From JANXLS01 sp037129555 (GTDB taxonomy: Bacteria > Planctomycetota > SZUA-567 > H5-PLA8): 64,000 nucleotides of DNA. This document shows, one piece after another, positions 17,175 through 24,798 of this stretch. Position numbers and translations under genes: made by a program. Position 1 is the stretch's first letter; each line of letters opens with the position of its first letter. Below the pieces are notes generated by a model. That model was not told where the DNA came from, did not search any database, and worked only from the letters and a program-made list of their open reading frames with translations. Location of the stretch: NCBI GenBank assembly GCA_037129555.1, contig JBAXUS010000004.1, positions 21,341 to 85,340 on the forward strand. Reading direction: 5' to 3'.

Positions 17175-17244
17175 GTAGAGCCGAATTCTGATTCGGCTCA
17201 GTGAGTCCAGGCGCTAAACAAGCCGAATCGGAATTCGGCTCTAC
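17175..17244. repeat. 24-bp inverted repeat between convergent genes
   Basis: The arm at 17175-17198 (GTAGAGCCGAATTC...) pairs with 17221-17244 with one mismatch across a 22-base gap. There is no T-run, so it is better called a palindromic repeat than a classic terminator, though it may stop convergent transcripts. It ends right at the stop of the next minus-strand gene. Confidence 0.8.
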
Positions 17245-17245
17245 T

Positions 17246-18298
17246 TCACTTCACGCAGCGGAAACCGGTGTGGCAGAGGCCGGTGTCGGGCGAGGATTTC
17301 ATTCGAGCGCTGCACCGATAGCCGACGCAATACGAATCACTGCACAAATACGAACCGCCACGCGTCACGCGCTTTTGAATGCCGGGTTCTTCGGGGTCGG
17401 CGCTGTCGGCGGGGCCCGTTGGATTTTTCGACGCGCTGTAATTGTAGTAGTCTGGGCGATACCAATCAGCGACCCACTGCCACACGTTTCCTGACATGTC
17501 GTACAATCCAAACGCGTTGGGAGGAAACGTGCCGACCGGAGCTGCGCCTTTGTATCCGTCGGTGCTTGTGTTTTCGTTCGGAAAGCGCCCCTGCCAAATG
17601 TTGGTCATCCAACGCCCGCCGGGATTCAACTCGCTGCCCCACGGATACGTCTGACTTTTCAATCCGGCGCGCGCGGCGTATTCCCACTCGGCTTCCGTTG
17701 GCAGACGCTTGCCTGCCCATTTGGCGTACGCCTCTGCATCAAAATAACAGATATGCACGGCTGGGTATTTTTCGAGGCCTTTCAAATCCGAATTCGGGCC
17801 GTCGGGGTGCCTCCAATTGGCTCCCGCCACATATGCCCACCAGACCATATGGTTATCCAACGGCACGTCGCCTGGCGGCGGTCGGAAGCAGACGGACCCC
17901 GCAACAAGCGCCTCGGGCGGAGCGTCCGGGAAATCCTTCGCGTCGGGCTTTTTTTCTGCGACGGTCACGTAACCGGTTGCTTTGACGAAGGCTTCGAACT
18001 GCTCGTTGGTCACGACGTTTTTATCCATCCAAAACCCGTCGACGGCGACCTCGTGAATCGGCTGCTCATCAGGCTTGCCGTCCTTCGATCCCATCGCAAA
18101 CGTCCCGCCCGCAATCCACACCATGCCCTCAGGCGCAGGCTTGGACGACGTCGCGGCCACTTTCGTTCCAGCGCCAACAGTCTCGGCAGTGGGAGCGACC
18201 GTCGGTTCGGTCGACGTCTTGGCTTTGCCGACATAAACGACGGCAACTGCGACGAGCAGCAGCGGGCAGATCAGAGCGAGGATACGATTGAGCGACAT
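17246..18298 (-). CDS. Formylglycine-generating enzyme (FGE/SUMF1 family), membrane-anchored or exported
   Basis: FGE turns a sulfatase active-site Cys into formylglycine with oxygen and copper. The 350-residue protein has an N-terminal hydrophobic segment (about 5-25), a low-complexity linker to about 50, then the complete FGE-sulfatase fold: GMVWIAGGTFAMGS, EWEYAARAG, PTEAEWE, GLYDMSGNVWQWVADWY and RGGSYLC. Unlike many family members, both catalytic cysteines are present (C319 and C324, in SYLCSDSYC, spaced as in human FGE), and YRCSAR and GFRC follow. AGGA precedes the ATG. No sulfatase is encoded in the window. The N-terminal anchor would place the enzyme outside the cytoplasm, which is unusual for a bacterial FGE. 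Confidence 0.88.
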   Translation of the reverse strand: MSLNRILALICPLLLVAVAVVYVGKAKTSTEPTVAPTAETVGAGTKVAATSSKPAPEGMVWIAGGTFAMGSKDGKPDEQPIHEVAVDGFWMDKNVVTNEQFEAFVKATGYVTVAEKKPDAKDFPDAPPEALVAGSVCFRPPPGDVPLDNHMVWWAYVAGANWRHPDGPNSDLKGLEKYPAVHICYFDAEAYAKWAGKRLPTEAEWEYAARAGLKSQTYPWGSELNPGGRWMTNIWQGRFPNENTSTDGYKGAAPVGTFPPNAFGLYDMSGNVWQWVADWYRPDYYNYSASKNPTGPADSADPEEPGIQKRVTRGGSYLCSDSYCVGYRCSARMKSSPDTGLCHTGFRCVK

Positions 18299-18403
18299 GG
18301 AATTCCTAATTAAAAAGTTTTGAACACATGACGGCGGCTGCGTCGTTTAACGCGTTCATTTATATACGCCGCACACTCACACTCACACTCATCTACACTT
18401 CAT

Positions 18404-19234
18404 TCATTTGTGCGTCGCATAATAATACGCTAGGACGATCAGTCCCAGGGCAATGCGATAGTACCCGAACGCGGCGAGGCTGTGTTTGCGGACGTAACCG
18501 ATCAGCCAATTTACCACGATCCACGACACAACAAACGACGTGATGCTGCCGATGAGCAGGACCGGCACGTGCTCGGCTTGAATCAGTTTCCAACTCTTGA
18601 ACATCTTGTATGCGAACGCGCCGAACATCGTCGGGATGGCGAGGAAGAACGAGTATTCGGCGGCGGCGTTGCGGGTTAGGTGCATCAAGCGGCCACCGAC
18701 AATCGTCGACGCCGAACGCGAGGTTCCGGGGAACATGCTGAAGCATTGGAAGACGCCGATGAAAAAGGCCGTTAGAATCGGCGTGTCTTCAGCGGTCGTG
18801 TATTTTCCGTTGTCGCCTCCGCGTTCAATGAGAATCAAAATAATCCCGCCCAGAATCAGAGCGATGGCGACGGGCACCATGGCCATGAAATTGGCTTCGA
18901 GCTTTTTATGAACCAGCGGTCCCAGAATCACGACAGGCATGACCGCCACGACAAGGCCGATCCAAAACGCTTTTGATTTCGCGTTCGTCGGAATGGTTTT
19001 CACCGACTCCCACAAGCGCGCGCGATAGAGCAGCATGACGGCGAGGATGGCCGGGAGTTGGATGATCACGTCGAAAATATCGTCGAGTGTTTTGACGTGT
19101 TCGATGTTTGTATCAGGCGTCAGCGGGAGCCAGTCGCGGACGAGGATCAGATGTCCGGTCGAGGAGATCGGGAGGAATTCCGTGATGCCTTCGAGCACGC
19201 CTTTTAAGAACGCATTGATATAATAAATGAGCAC
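18404..19234 (-). CDS. uppP: Undecaprenyl-diphosphatase UppP (BacA type)
   Basis: Integral membrane phosphatase that converts undecaprenyl diphosphate to the monophosphate for cell-wall precursor cycling, and can confer bacitracin tolerance. At 276 residues it has the family length. Both signature motifs are clear: EGITEFLPISSTGH near residue 15-28 and PGTSRSAST near 170, with about eight hydrophobic segments. The start is GTG 19234 with only a weak upstream site. Transcription runs from the roadblock genes toward it, with a gap of about 150 bases. Confidence 0.96.
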   Translation of the reverse strand: MLIYYINAFLKGVLEGITEFLPISSTGHLILVRDWLPLTPDTNIEHVKTLDDIFDVIIQLPAILAVMLLYRARLWESVKTIPTNAKSKAFWIGLVVAVMPVVILGPLVHKKLEANFMAMVPVAIALILGGIILILIERGGDNGKYTTAEDTPILTAFFIGVFQCFSMFPGTSRSASTIVGGRLMHLTRNAAAEYSFFLAIPTMFGAFAYKMFKSWKLIQAEHVPVLLIGSITSFVVSWIVVNWLIGYVRKHSLAAFGYYRIALGLIVLAYYYATHK

Positions 19235-19387
19235 GTAGGAATCTCAACGATGTGGTTGCCATGGAGCAGTACCCTGCTCCGTGCAGGGAAACTGGACAGA
19301 TTTAAACCGTGACGTGTTTTCAAAAAAGGCAAGGACCAGATTACTGGTCCTTGGCACCCGTCGCAATAGAAACTTTACGACGCAGAA

Positions 19388-19735
19388 CTACAAGCGCGAG
19401 TTTTTGGCGACAGCGTCGGCAGCGGTTTTGATGTCCACGTTGACCAGGCCCATGTTAACATCGCGGCGCAGCAGGACGACGAGGATCGTCTGTCCGACGT
19501 TGATCAACGCGAGTTTATTTTCGCTACCGCCGATCATGAAGCGTTTGAACTCGCCCAACTTGATGCGCTTTAATGCGCCGTCGAGGGCGACGAGAATTTG
19601 CGACGCAATGGCACCCATCTGCTGCTCGGAGACATCTATCGAAAAGTCGCTGGCGATGATGATGCCGTCGCGGCCTACGACCATGCTGCCCCAGACGCCT
19701 TGAGTCTTGTTCAATTGTGCCAAAATCGCGCGCAT
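19388..19735 (-). CDS. Roadblock/LC7-domain protein
   Basis: A 115-residue single-domain protein of the roadblock/LC7 fold, a dimeric regulator family that includes MglB, the activator of the MglA polarity GTPase. Seen here are the start LNKTQGVWGSMVVGRDGIIIASD, the central helix and ILVVLLRRDVNMGLV strand patterns. AGGAG precedes the ATG. It lies 44 bases downstream of a second gene with the same domain, suggesting a heterodimer. No small GTPase gene is in the window. Confidence 0.8.
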   Translation of the reverse strand: MRAILAQLNKTQGVWGSMVVGRDGIIIASDFSIDVSEQQMGAIASQILVALDGALKRIKLGEFKRFMIGGSENKLALINVGQTILVVLLRRDVNMGLVNVDIKTAADAVAKNSRL

Positions 19736-19779
19736 GCGGACTCACTCCTGTTTCGAAATTCGGTGGCGACGATCCGCCT

Positions 19780-20895
19780 TTATTTATTCAACGCCGTTTC
19801 GGCGAAGTCGCGGATACTCTTTTCGAGCAGTCCGTGCTTGGCGTCGGATTTGGCGAAGATCGTCAGGATCATGTCGTCGAATTGAACGATATGAATATTA
19901 CCGTCGGCCCCTTCGATGACACCTTCTTCAAACTGGCCCACGCCGAGTTTCACGGAGTGGTTGCTGGCCGTGCGGTAGACATTGGTGATCAACGCGCCGA
20001 CGAGCCCTTCGTCCAAGCTGGCGTCCAAATTGGCGGCGACGATCAGGCCATATTGATCGACCAAAATCGCACCGTTGACTCCGGCCACGAGACGCAAGTC
20101 GGCGAGGCCTTTTGCGAGGGCCTGGTCCTTCGTGATAACTTTCGGAGCAGCGGGCGGTAGGGACATCGGGCGCCCGACGTTCGGCATACTGGACGGACGC
20201 GGCTGCGGTTTTCCACTGCCGGTTTTAGCGCCGGTCTGAGTCGCGATGCTTTTCGGATTCGCAGCGTCCACAATCGCGCGGGCTTTGCGTTGGAGTTCGA
20301 GAATGCCTTCATCGCCGGGCGCAAAAAAGAGGATGTCGTCCAAGCGCTGAATCGCGTCGGTGGGGCGGTCCAACTGCATGTACACGCTGGCCAACAATTT
20401 CAACGCGAGATAATTGTACTTGTCGAGCGCAACTGATTTTTCGAGTTGCGCGACAGCTTCGGGCCACTGTTTTTTGTCGGCGAAAATCTGTCCCAGCACC
20501 AAGTATGTGCCGCCGTATTTCGGGAAGGCTTTAATGCCGCGCTGACACGTGTCAATAGTGCGTGTGAGTTCGTCGTCGGCTTTGTAGAGTTCGGCCAGAC
20601 GTGCGTAGAGGATCGGATTGGGGTGGCTTTGGATGCGTTCGACGAGGCGCTTTTTTTCCATCTCGCGCTCGGCCTTTTCCGCATCAGCCTGACGTCGCAC
20701 AATTTCCGGGGCGTTGGGATACCGCGCCGCGCCCAGCTTTAACACTTGGGCGGACTTGGCCTGGTTTCCCGCTTCTTTGTGAGCGTCGGCCAGTTGTAGA
20801 TACAACTGCGGCGTCGGCTTTTCGGCGAGCCCCTGCTCCAACGAATGAATTCGGGAATCGGTGCGCCATTGGACATATTTGTCAAACAGCCACAT
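19780..20895 (-). CDS. TPR protein with C-terminal roadblock/LC7 domain
   Basis: Protein of 371 residues. Residues about 20-215 are tetratricopeptide repeats (PQLYLQLADAHKEAGN, ILYARLAELYKADDE, GTYLVLGQIFADKKQWPEA, LALKLLASVYMQLDRPTDA). A Ser/Pro linker follows, and residues about 250-371 form a roadblock domain (GVNGAILVDQYGLIVAANLD). There is no signal peptide; the N-terminal MWLFDKYVQWR may associate with the membrane. It probably acts as a scaffold that positions a GTPase regulator, coupled to the downstream single-domain roadblock gene. No target is identified. Confidence 0.8.
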   Translation of the reverse strand: MWLFDKYVQWRTDSRIHSLEQGLAEKPTPQLYLQLADAHKEAGNQAKSAQVLKLGAARYPNAPEIVRRQADAEKAEREMEKKRLVERIQSHPNPILYARLAELYKADDELTRTIDTCQRGIKAFPKYGGTYLVLGQIFADKKQWPEAVAQLEKSVALDKYNYLALKLLASVYMQLDRPTDAIQRLDDILFFAPGDEGILELQRKARAIVDAANPKSIATQTGAKTGSGKPQPRPSSMPNVGRPMSLPPAAPKVITKDQALAKGLADLRLVAGVNGAILVDQYGLIVAANLDASLDEGLVGALITNVYRTASNHSVKLGVGQFEEGVIEGADGNIHIVQFDDMILTIFAKSDAKHGLLEKSIRDFAETALNK

Positions 20896-21147
20896 GCAAC
20901 CCTTTCCGGGAGTCCACCTGTTCCCAAAAGAACACGAACTGAATCGCTACTTAAATCGACATTGTGCGATGTTTTATCGACCGTTTATAAGCGGTCAAGA
21001 ACACTTTCTTTCGCACCAATCTTAATGAAATTATATCACACTGTACAAACAACTAAATAGACGTTATCGGGCTAAGTATATCTTTCCGGTGCACGTGAGC
21101 AGTGAGGTCGAATAGCCGCTTACTGACGTGCGCGGCTCTTGGGCGTT

Positions 21148-22161
21148 TCATTTCGCGCTGGGATTTTTGGGCATGTTGGCGAGGAAAAATTCGACGGTTC
21201 GCTTCACGCCGTCTTCGTTGCTGACGACGGGCTTGTAGCCGAAATCGCGGCGCGCTTTGTGGATGGAGTAGTAATGCGAGCACGACAGCGTCTTCGCGAG
21301 GAAGCGCGTCATTGGCGGTTCTTTGCGGCGGCGGATCAGCCAAAACGCGGCTTCCAAACACGCGCCGACATAGTACGCCGTTCCCGTGCTTACCGAGCGT
21401 TGCACTTTCGGCAGACGCATGCGCCGGAAGAAGTCGTTGATCCAATCCCAAAGGACAACCGGTTGGCCATCGGAGATAAAATAGGCTTCACCCGCAACGC
21501 GTTTGCCGGTCATCACGTCGCACGCCAGCAGATGCGCGACGGCGGCGTTGTCAACGAACGTGAGATCGACTTTGTTTTTTCCGTCACCGACGATTTTCAG
21601 TTTGCCGGATTGGTTGCGTTGAATTAATCGCGGGAGCAAATGGTTGTCGCGCGGGCCCCAGATTAAATGCGGACGCAAGGCGGTCGCGAAAAGGCCATCG
21701 CGTCCACTGCTGCCCAGCACCATCATTTCGGCTTCAGCTTTGGTGCGCGAATAGATGTTGTAGAATGTCTCAGGGTACGGCGTTTTTTCGTCGATGCCGC
21801 ATTCGTCTTTCATGTCGAAGACGACGCTGGGCGAACTGGTGTAAATCAACTTCGGGACGCCGCGCCGTTTGCAGCCTTCGATGATGTTGCGGGTGCCGAG
21901 GACATTGATGCCGTGGAAGAGTTTCGGGTCGCCCCAAATTCCAGCGAGGGCGGCGACGTGGAATACTGCGTCCATGCCCATGCAGGCGGTCGAGCAATCG
22001 CTGGCACTGCGGATGTCGGCTTGCAGGCACTCGGCTCCAAGCGCTTCGAGTTCCGGATAGCGGTTACGACCGATCACGCGCACGCGGTCTCCGCGGCTGA
22101 CCAGAAGTTCTACGATTTTACGGCCCAAAAATCCGCCGCCACCGGTGACGAGTGCTTTCAT
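21148..22161 (-). CDS. oleD: OleD-like NAD(P)-dependent 2-alkyl-3-oxoalkanoate reductase
   Basis: Extended short-chain dehydrogenase of 337 residues with the nucleotide loop TGGGGFLG, the acidic residue region after RVIGRNR, the VFHVAALAGIWG motif and the YSRTK catalytic pair of Tyr and Lys. TSSPSVVFD and ALRPHLIWGP motifs match the 3-beta-hydroxysteroid dehydrogenase/OleD subgroup. OleD reduces the condensed beta-keto acid in long-chain olefin synthesis. The call rests partly on the oleC-like gene two genes upstream in the same direction. Sterol or sugar epimerase activity is the alternative. Confidence 0.75.
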   Translation of the reverse strand: MKALVTGGGGFLGRKIVELLVSRGDRVRVIGRNRYPELEALGAECLQADIRSASDCSTACMGMDAVFHVAALAGIWGDPKLFHGINVLGTRNIIEGCKRRGVPKLIYTSSPSVVFDMKDECGIDEKTPYPETFYNIYSRTKAEAEMMVLGSSGRDGLFATALRPHLIWGPRDNHLLPRLIQRNQSGKLKIVGDGKNKVDLTFVDNAAVAHLLACDVMTGKRVAGEAYFISDGQPVVLWDWINDFFRRMRLPKVQRSVSTGTAYYVGACLEAAFWLIRRRKEPPMTRFLAKTLSCSHYYSIHKARRDFGYKPVVSNEDGVKRTVEFFLANMPKNPSAK

Positions 22162-22203
22162 AAAGACGACTGTTTCGCGTTTCGGGTTTCGGGTTTCATG
22201 TAA

Positions 22204-22731
22204 TTAGTATAACGATTTCAAATACGCCGTTACTGCCAAATCGGGACGCTCACCAATTGTGGATTCCGCACCACGCAAAATCTCTGGTGGATGGCTACCC
22301 ACGAATTGCTTGCGGTCAATAACAAGCTTCGTTTTGAGATCGACAAGTGTAACGTCGCAGGTTTGTGAATACCCCGGTACGATTCCACCGGTGTCGTTTG
22401 TATACTGGCAGATTTGCTTTCTATCCCAGGACAATTGCGCAATCACGCCGACTTCTACCGGTGTCGCAGCAGCGACTTTTTCGGGCAATTGAAAATACAA
22501 GTCGTCGAAGTTCTTATCTTTCAGATTTACAACGATCATCTTGCCGGACCTGAACATGAATTTGTGATCAGACTCATCCGGAGGAGCAAGATAAACACTC
22601 AAGAACGGCTTGAATGGTTCGAATTTCCGTTCACGCAAATGCGAACCGAGTCTAAACAAAAGCAGCACAGAGATCACCGCGCTGACCACTATACTTTTCA
22701 GTTTACCCGCGCCTTGATATGACATGGTCAT
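22204..22731 (-). CDS. Membrane-anchored protein of unknown function inside the ole cluster
   Basis: Protein of 175 residues with one N-terminal hydrophobic segment (about 13-28) and a mainly beta-type outer part with two cysteines (about 107 and 122) that could form a disulfide. No family is recognised. It lies between oleC and oleD with the same direction and is only 42 bases from oleD. The start could be the ATG at 22731 or the ATG at 22725. A palindromic repeat borders its 5' end. Confidence 0.55.
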   Translation of the reverse strand: MTMSYQGAGKLKSIVVSAVISVLLLFRLGSHLRERKFEPFKPFLSVYLAPPDESDHKFMFRSGKMIVVNLKDKNFDDLYFQLPEKVAAATPVEVGVIAQLSWDRKQICQYTNDTGGIVPGYSQTCDVTLVDLKTKLVIDRKQFVGSHPPEILRGAESTIGERPDLAVTAYLKSLY

Positions 22732-22811
22732 GCCCTTTCAGGGCGATCCATTCCTCGGATTCTTAATCCCAGGGCGATGCCCTGGGCTGATATATTGAGG
22801 CCTTTCAGGCC
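22732..22811. repeat. Cluster of three short palindromes
   Basis: Three hairpins follow each other: GCCCTTTCAGGGC (22732-22744), CCCAGGGCGATGCCCTGGG (22768-22786) and GGCCTTTCAGGCC (22799-22811). The outer two share a CTTTCAGG core. No coding role is seen. Confidence 0.75.
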
Positions 22812-22841
22812 AGTACGGCGTTGTCTTCGAATCGTTAGACA

Positions 22842-24482
22842 TCAATTTCGAACATAGGACTTCGAAACATTTTTTCCGATCAACTCCCGGTCAATCTTTG
22901 CATTGTGCCGGACGTCGACCGGGAATGGTTTTCGATAGAACTCGACGCGATCAACATGTTGCCCCAAAGGTTCCAATTTCCAGTGCTTCACGATCTCTTG
23001 TTCTACACCAGCGGCGCGGCGTTTCACGTGCCATTCGAGCGCGAGAGCGGGATTGGATGAGCTGGTTTTGATCAGCGCGGCTCGGGCTTCAATACCCATT
23101 TTTGCGCGCAGGAATTCCTCGACGATTGCTTCGCAGCAGACGCTGTAAAAAACGCTTCCGTTGGCGGCGGTGACGCGGTGAGCAAGGCGACCACAGAACC
23201 AAATACGGCCCGTTTCATCAAGGTAGCCCATGTCGCCCATGCGGTGCCAGAGGCGGCCGGTGTCGTCGATGATTTTTGCAGCGGCCGTCGCTTCTGGCAT
23301 CTCAAAATATTCTTTTGTGACCACCGGGCCGCTGACGATGATTTCGCCAATGGTGTTGGGAGTCAAGGGTGTGATACTTTTTGCGGCATCATAATTGACG
23401 ACTCGAACCGTCATACTCGGGAGCGGCTTCCCGACGCAATGTCCCCTTCCCTGCCGCGTCAGTGCCCACGTTTCGTTGAGGACTTCGGAGCCGCGCATGC
23501 TGGATACGGGCAGCGCTTCCGTTGCACCGTAGGGAATGAAGACGTCAGCGTCCTTCGATAAAATGGTCGCGAATGGCGCGAGCACGTCGCCGCGCACAGG
23601 CGCTCCGGCCATCATGATGCGCTTGAGGTTCGGAAGTGTGACGCCGCGTTCAATGCAGCGTGGGCCGACGCGTTTCCAGATCGCGGGCGAGCCGAACGAA
23701 TACGTCACGGCGCGCGATTGGATCGCGTCAATGAGTTTGTCCGGATCGCACGTGGCCGGGCGCGAGGGGTTCATGTCGGGGATCACGCAGGTCGTGCCGA
23801 GCGCGGTCGAAAACAACGCAAAAAGCGGAAACGCCGGGAGGTCGATTTCGCCGGGTTCGATGTTGAAATGTGAGCGAATCGCTTCGACTTGCGCGCCGAA
23901 CATGCCGTGCTCGTAACAGACGCCTTTGGGCGGGCCGGTTCCTCCGGATGTGAAGAGGATGGCGGCGGGCGATTCGGTTGTCGTGTCGGCGATTTTATAC
24001 GGGCCGCGTTTGAGTCCACTTGCTCGAATTTTCGCGAGTGTCGGGCCGCCCCAAAACCAGCGGCGGCCAACGGTCACGGCCACGCGTACGGTATCGAACG
24101 CAGCGTGGCCGGTCAAAGCTCGCAACGCATGAGCCGCCGGGATTGCGATCATGGCTTCGGGTTTCGCGCGAGCGACGCAGTGCAGTAAATTTGTGCGGCC
24201 CATGCCCGGATCAATCAGCACCGGGACCGCGCCGATTTTAAAGACTGCGAACGTCAGCGCGACGAATTCCAATCCGGGCCGAACGCCCAACAACACGCGA
24301 CTCCCTGGGCCGATACCTGCTTCCGAAAGTCCCCACGCAAGCGCGTCGCATTCAGAGTTCAATTCCGAAAACGTGAGCTTCGTCCGGCCGAAACCATCAG
24401 GCGCATGTGCGCAGATGATGGCGTCGCGGTTGGGCGCGGTACGGGCCATTTCGGGAAGGAATTGAGCGATGTTGAACCGCAT
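22842..24482 (-). CDS. oleC: OleC-like AMP-dependent beta-lactone synthetase
   Basis: Adenylate-forming enzyme of 546 residues. The start is ATG 24482, with CGGAG upstream. It contains the phosphate loop TSGGTGPPKG, YGATEALPVS, and GDMGYLDETGRIWFCGR before the C-terminal lid. The PAFPLFALF region and the overall pattern resemble OleC, which turns the beta-hydroxy acid made by OleD into a beta-lactone on the way to long-chain olefins. An acyl-CoA ligase is the alternative. The nearby oleD-like gene supports the OleC reading. OleA (thiolase) and OleB (hydrolase) are not in this window. Confidence 0.78.
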   Translation of the reverse strand: MRFNIAQFLPEMARTAPNRDAIICAHAPDGFGRTKLTFSELNSECDALAWGLSEAGIGPGSRVLLGVRPGLEFVALTFAVFKIGAVPVLIDPGMGRTNLLHCVARAKPEAMIAIPAAHALRALTGHAAFDTVRVAVTVGRRWFWGGPTLAKIRASGLKRGPYKIADTTTESPAAILFTSGGTGPPKGVCYEHGMFGAQVEAIRSHFNIEPGEIDLPAFPLFALFSTALGTTCVIPDMNPSRPATCDPDKLIDAIQSRAVTYSFGSPAIWKRVGPRCIERGVTLPNLKRIMMAGAPVRGDVLAPFATILSKDADVFIPYGATEALPVSSMRGSEVLNETWALTRQGRGHCVGKPLPSMTVRVVNYDAAKSITPLTPNTIGEIIVSGPVVTKEYFEMPEATAAAKIIDDTGRLWHRMGDMGYLDETGRIWFCGRLAHRVTAANGSVFYSVCCEAIVEEFLRAKMGIEARAALIKTSSSNPALALEWHVKRRAAGVEQEIVKHWKLEPLGQHVDRVEFYRKPFPVDVRHNAKIDRELIGKNVSKSYVRN

Positions 24483-24530
24483 GGAACTCCGAAACAATCA
24501 GGGTGTATCATCGGAATCGCAGTAGCCTTT

Positions 24531-24690
24531 CCCCTCTCCCCTTGAGGGAGAGGGCCGACGAGACAGCCTTTCCGTCTCGCGGGGTGAGGGGTAAACGCTA
24601 GGATTAATCCATGCGCTTGGATTAATCAACGCCATCCCCTCACCCCGCGAAGGAGTACCTTCGTCGGCCCTCTCCCCCAAGGGGAGAGGG
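24531..24690. repeat. 160-bp palindromic element
   Basis: Arms of about 60 bases, CCCTCTCCCCTTGAGGGAGA at the left and its near-complement CTCTCCCCCAAGGGGAGAGG at the right, flank about 45 bases of centre. Within each arm there is a smaller hairpin. It contains an open frame only as an artefact. It lies between oleC and the pilC terminator and looks like a MITE or other non-autonomous repeat. Confidence 0.8.
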
Positions 24691-24741
24691 AACTGCGGCG
24701 TGATTTCGGTGATGCACTCGAACAATCACCTGCGTTAAATA

Positions 24742-24773
24742 AAATCGGCACCCAACAAATTGGGTGCCGATTT
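24742..24773 (-). terminator. Intrinsic terminator of pilC
   Basis: AAATCGGCACCCA (24742-24754) pairs perfectly with TGGGTGCCGATTT (24761-24773). On the minus strand it is followed by TTTTATTT. It lies 26 bases after the pilC stop. Confidence 0.88.
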
Positions 24774-24798
24774 CGGATTCGATTGACAGATCGATTGT

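Noticed and set aside
24498..24725. Small open frame on the palindromic element
   Set aside because: Its sequence is only the translation of the repeat arms.
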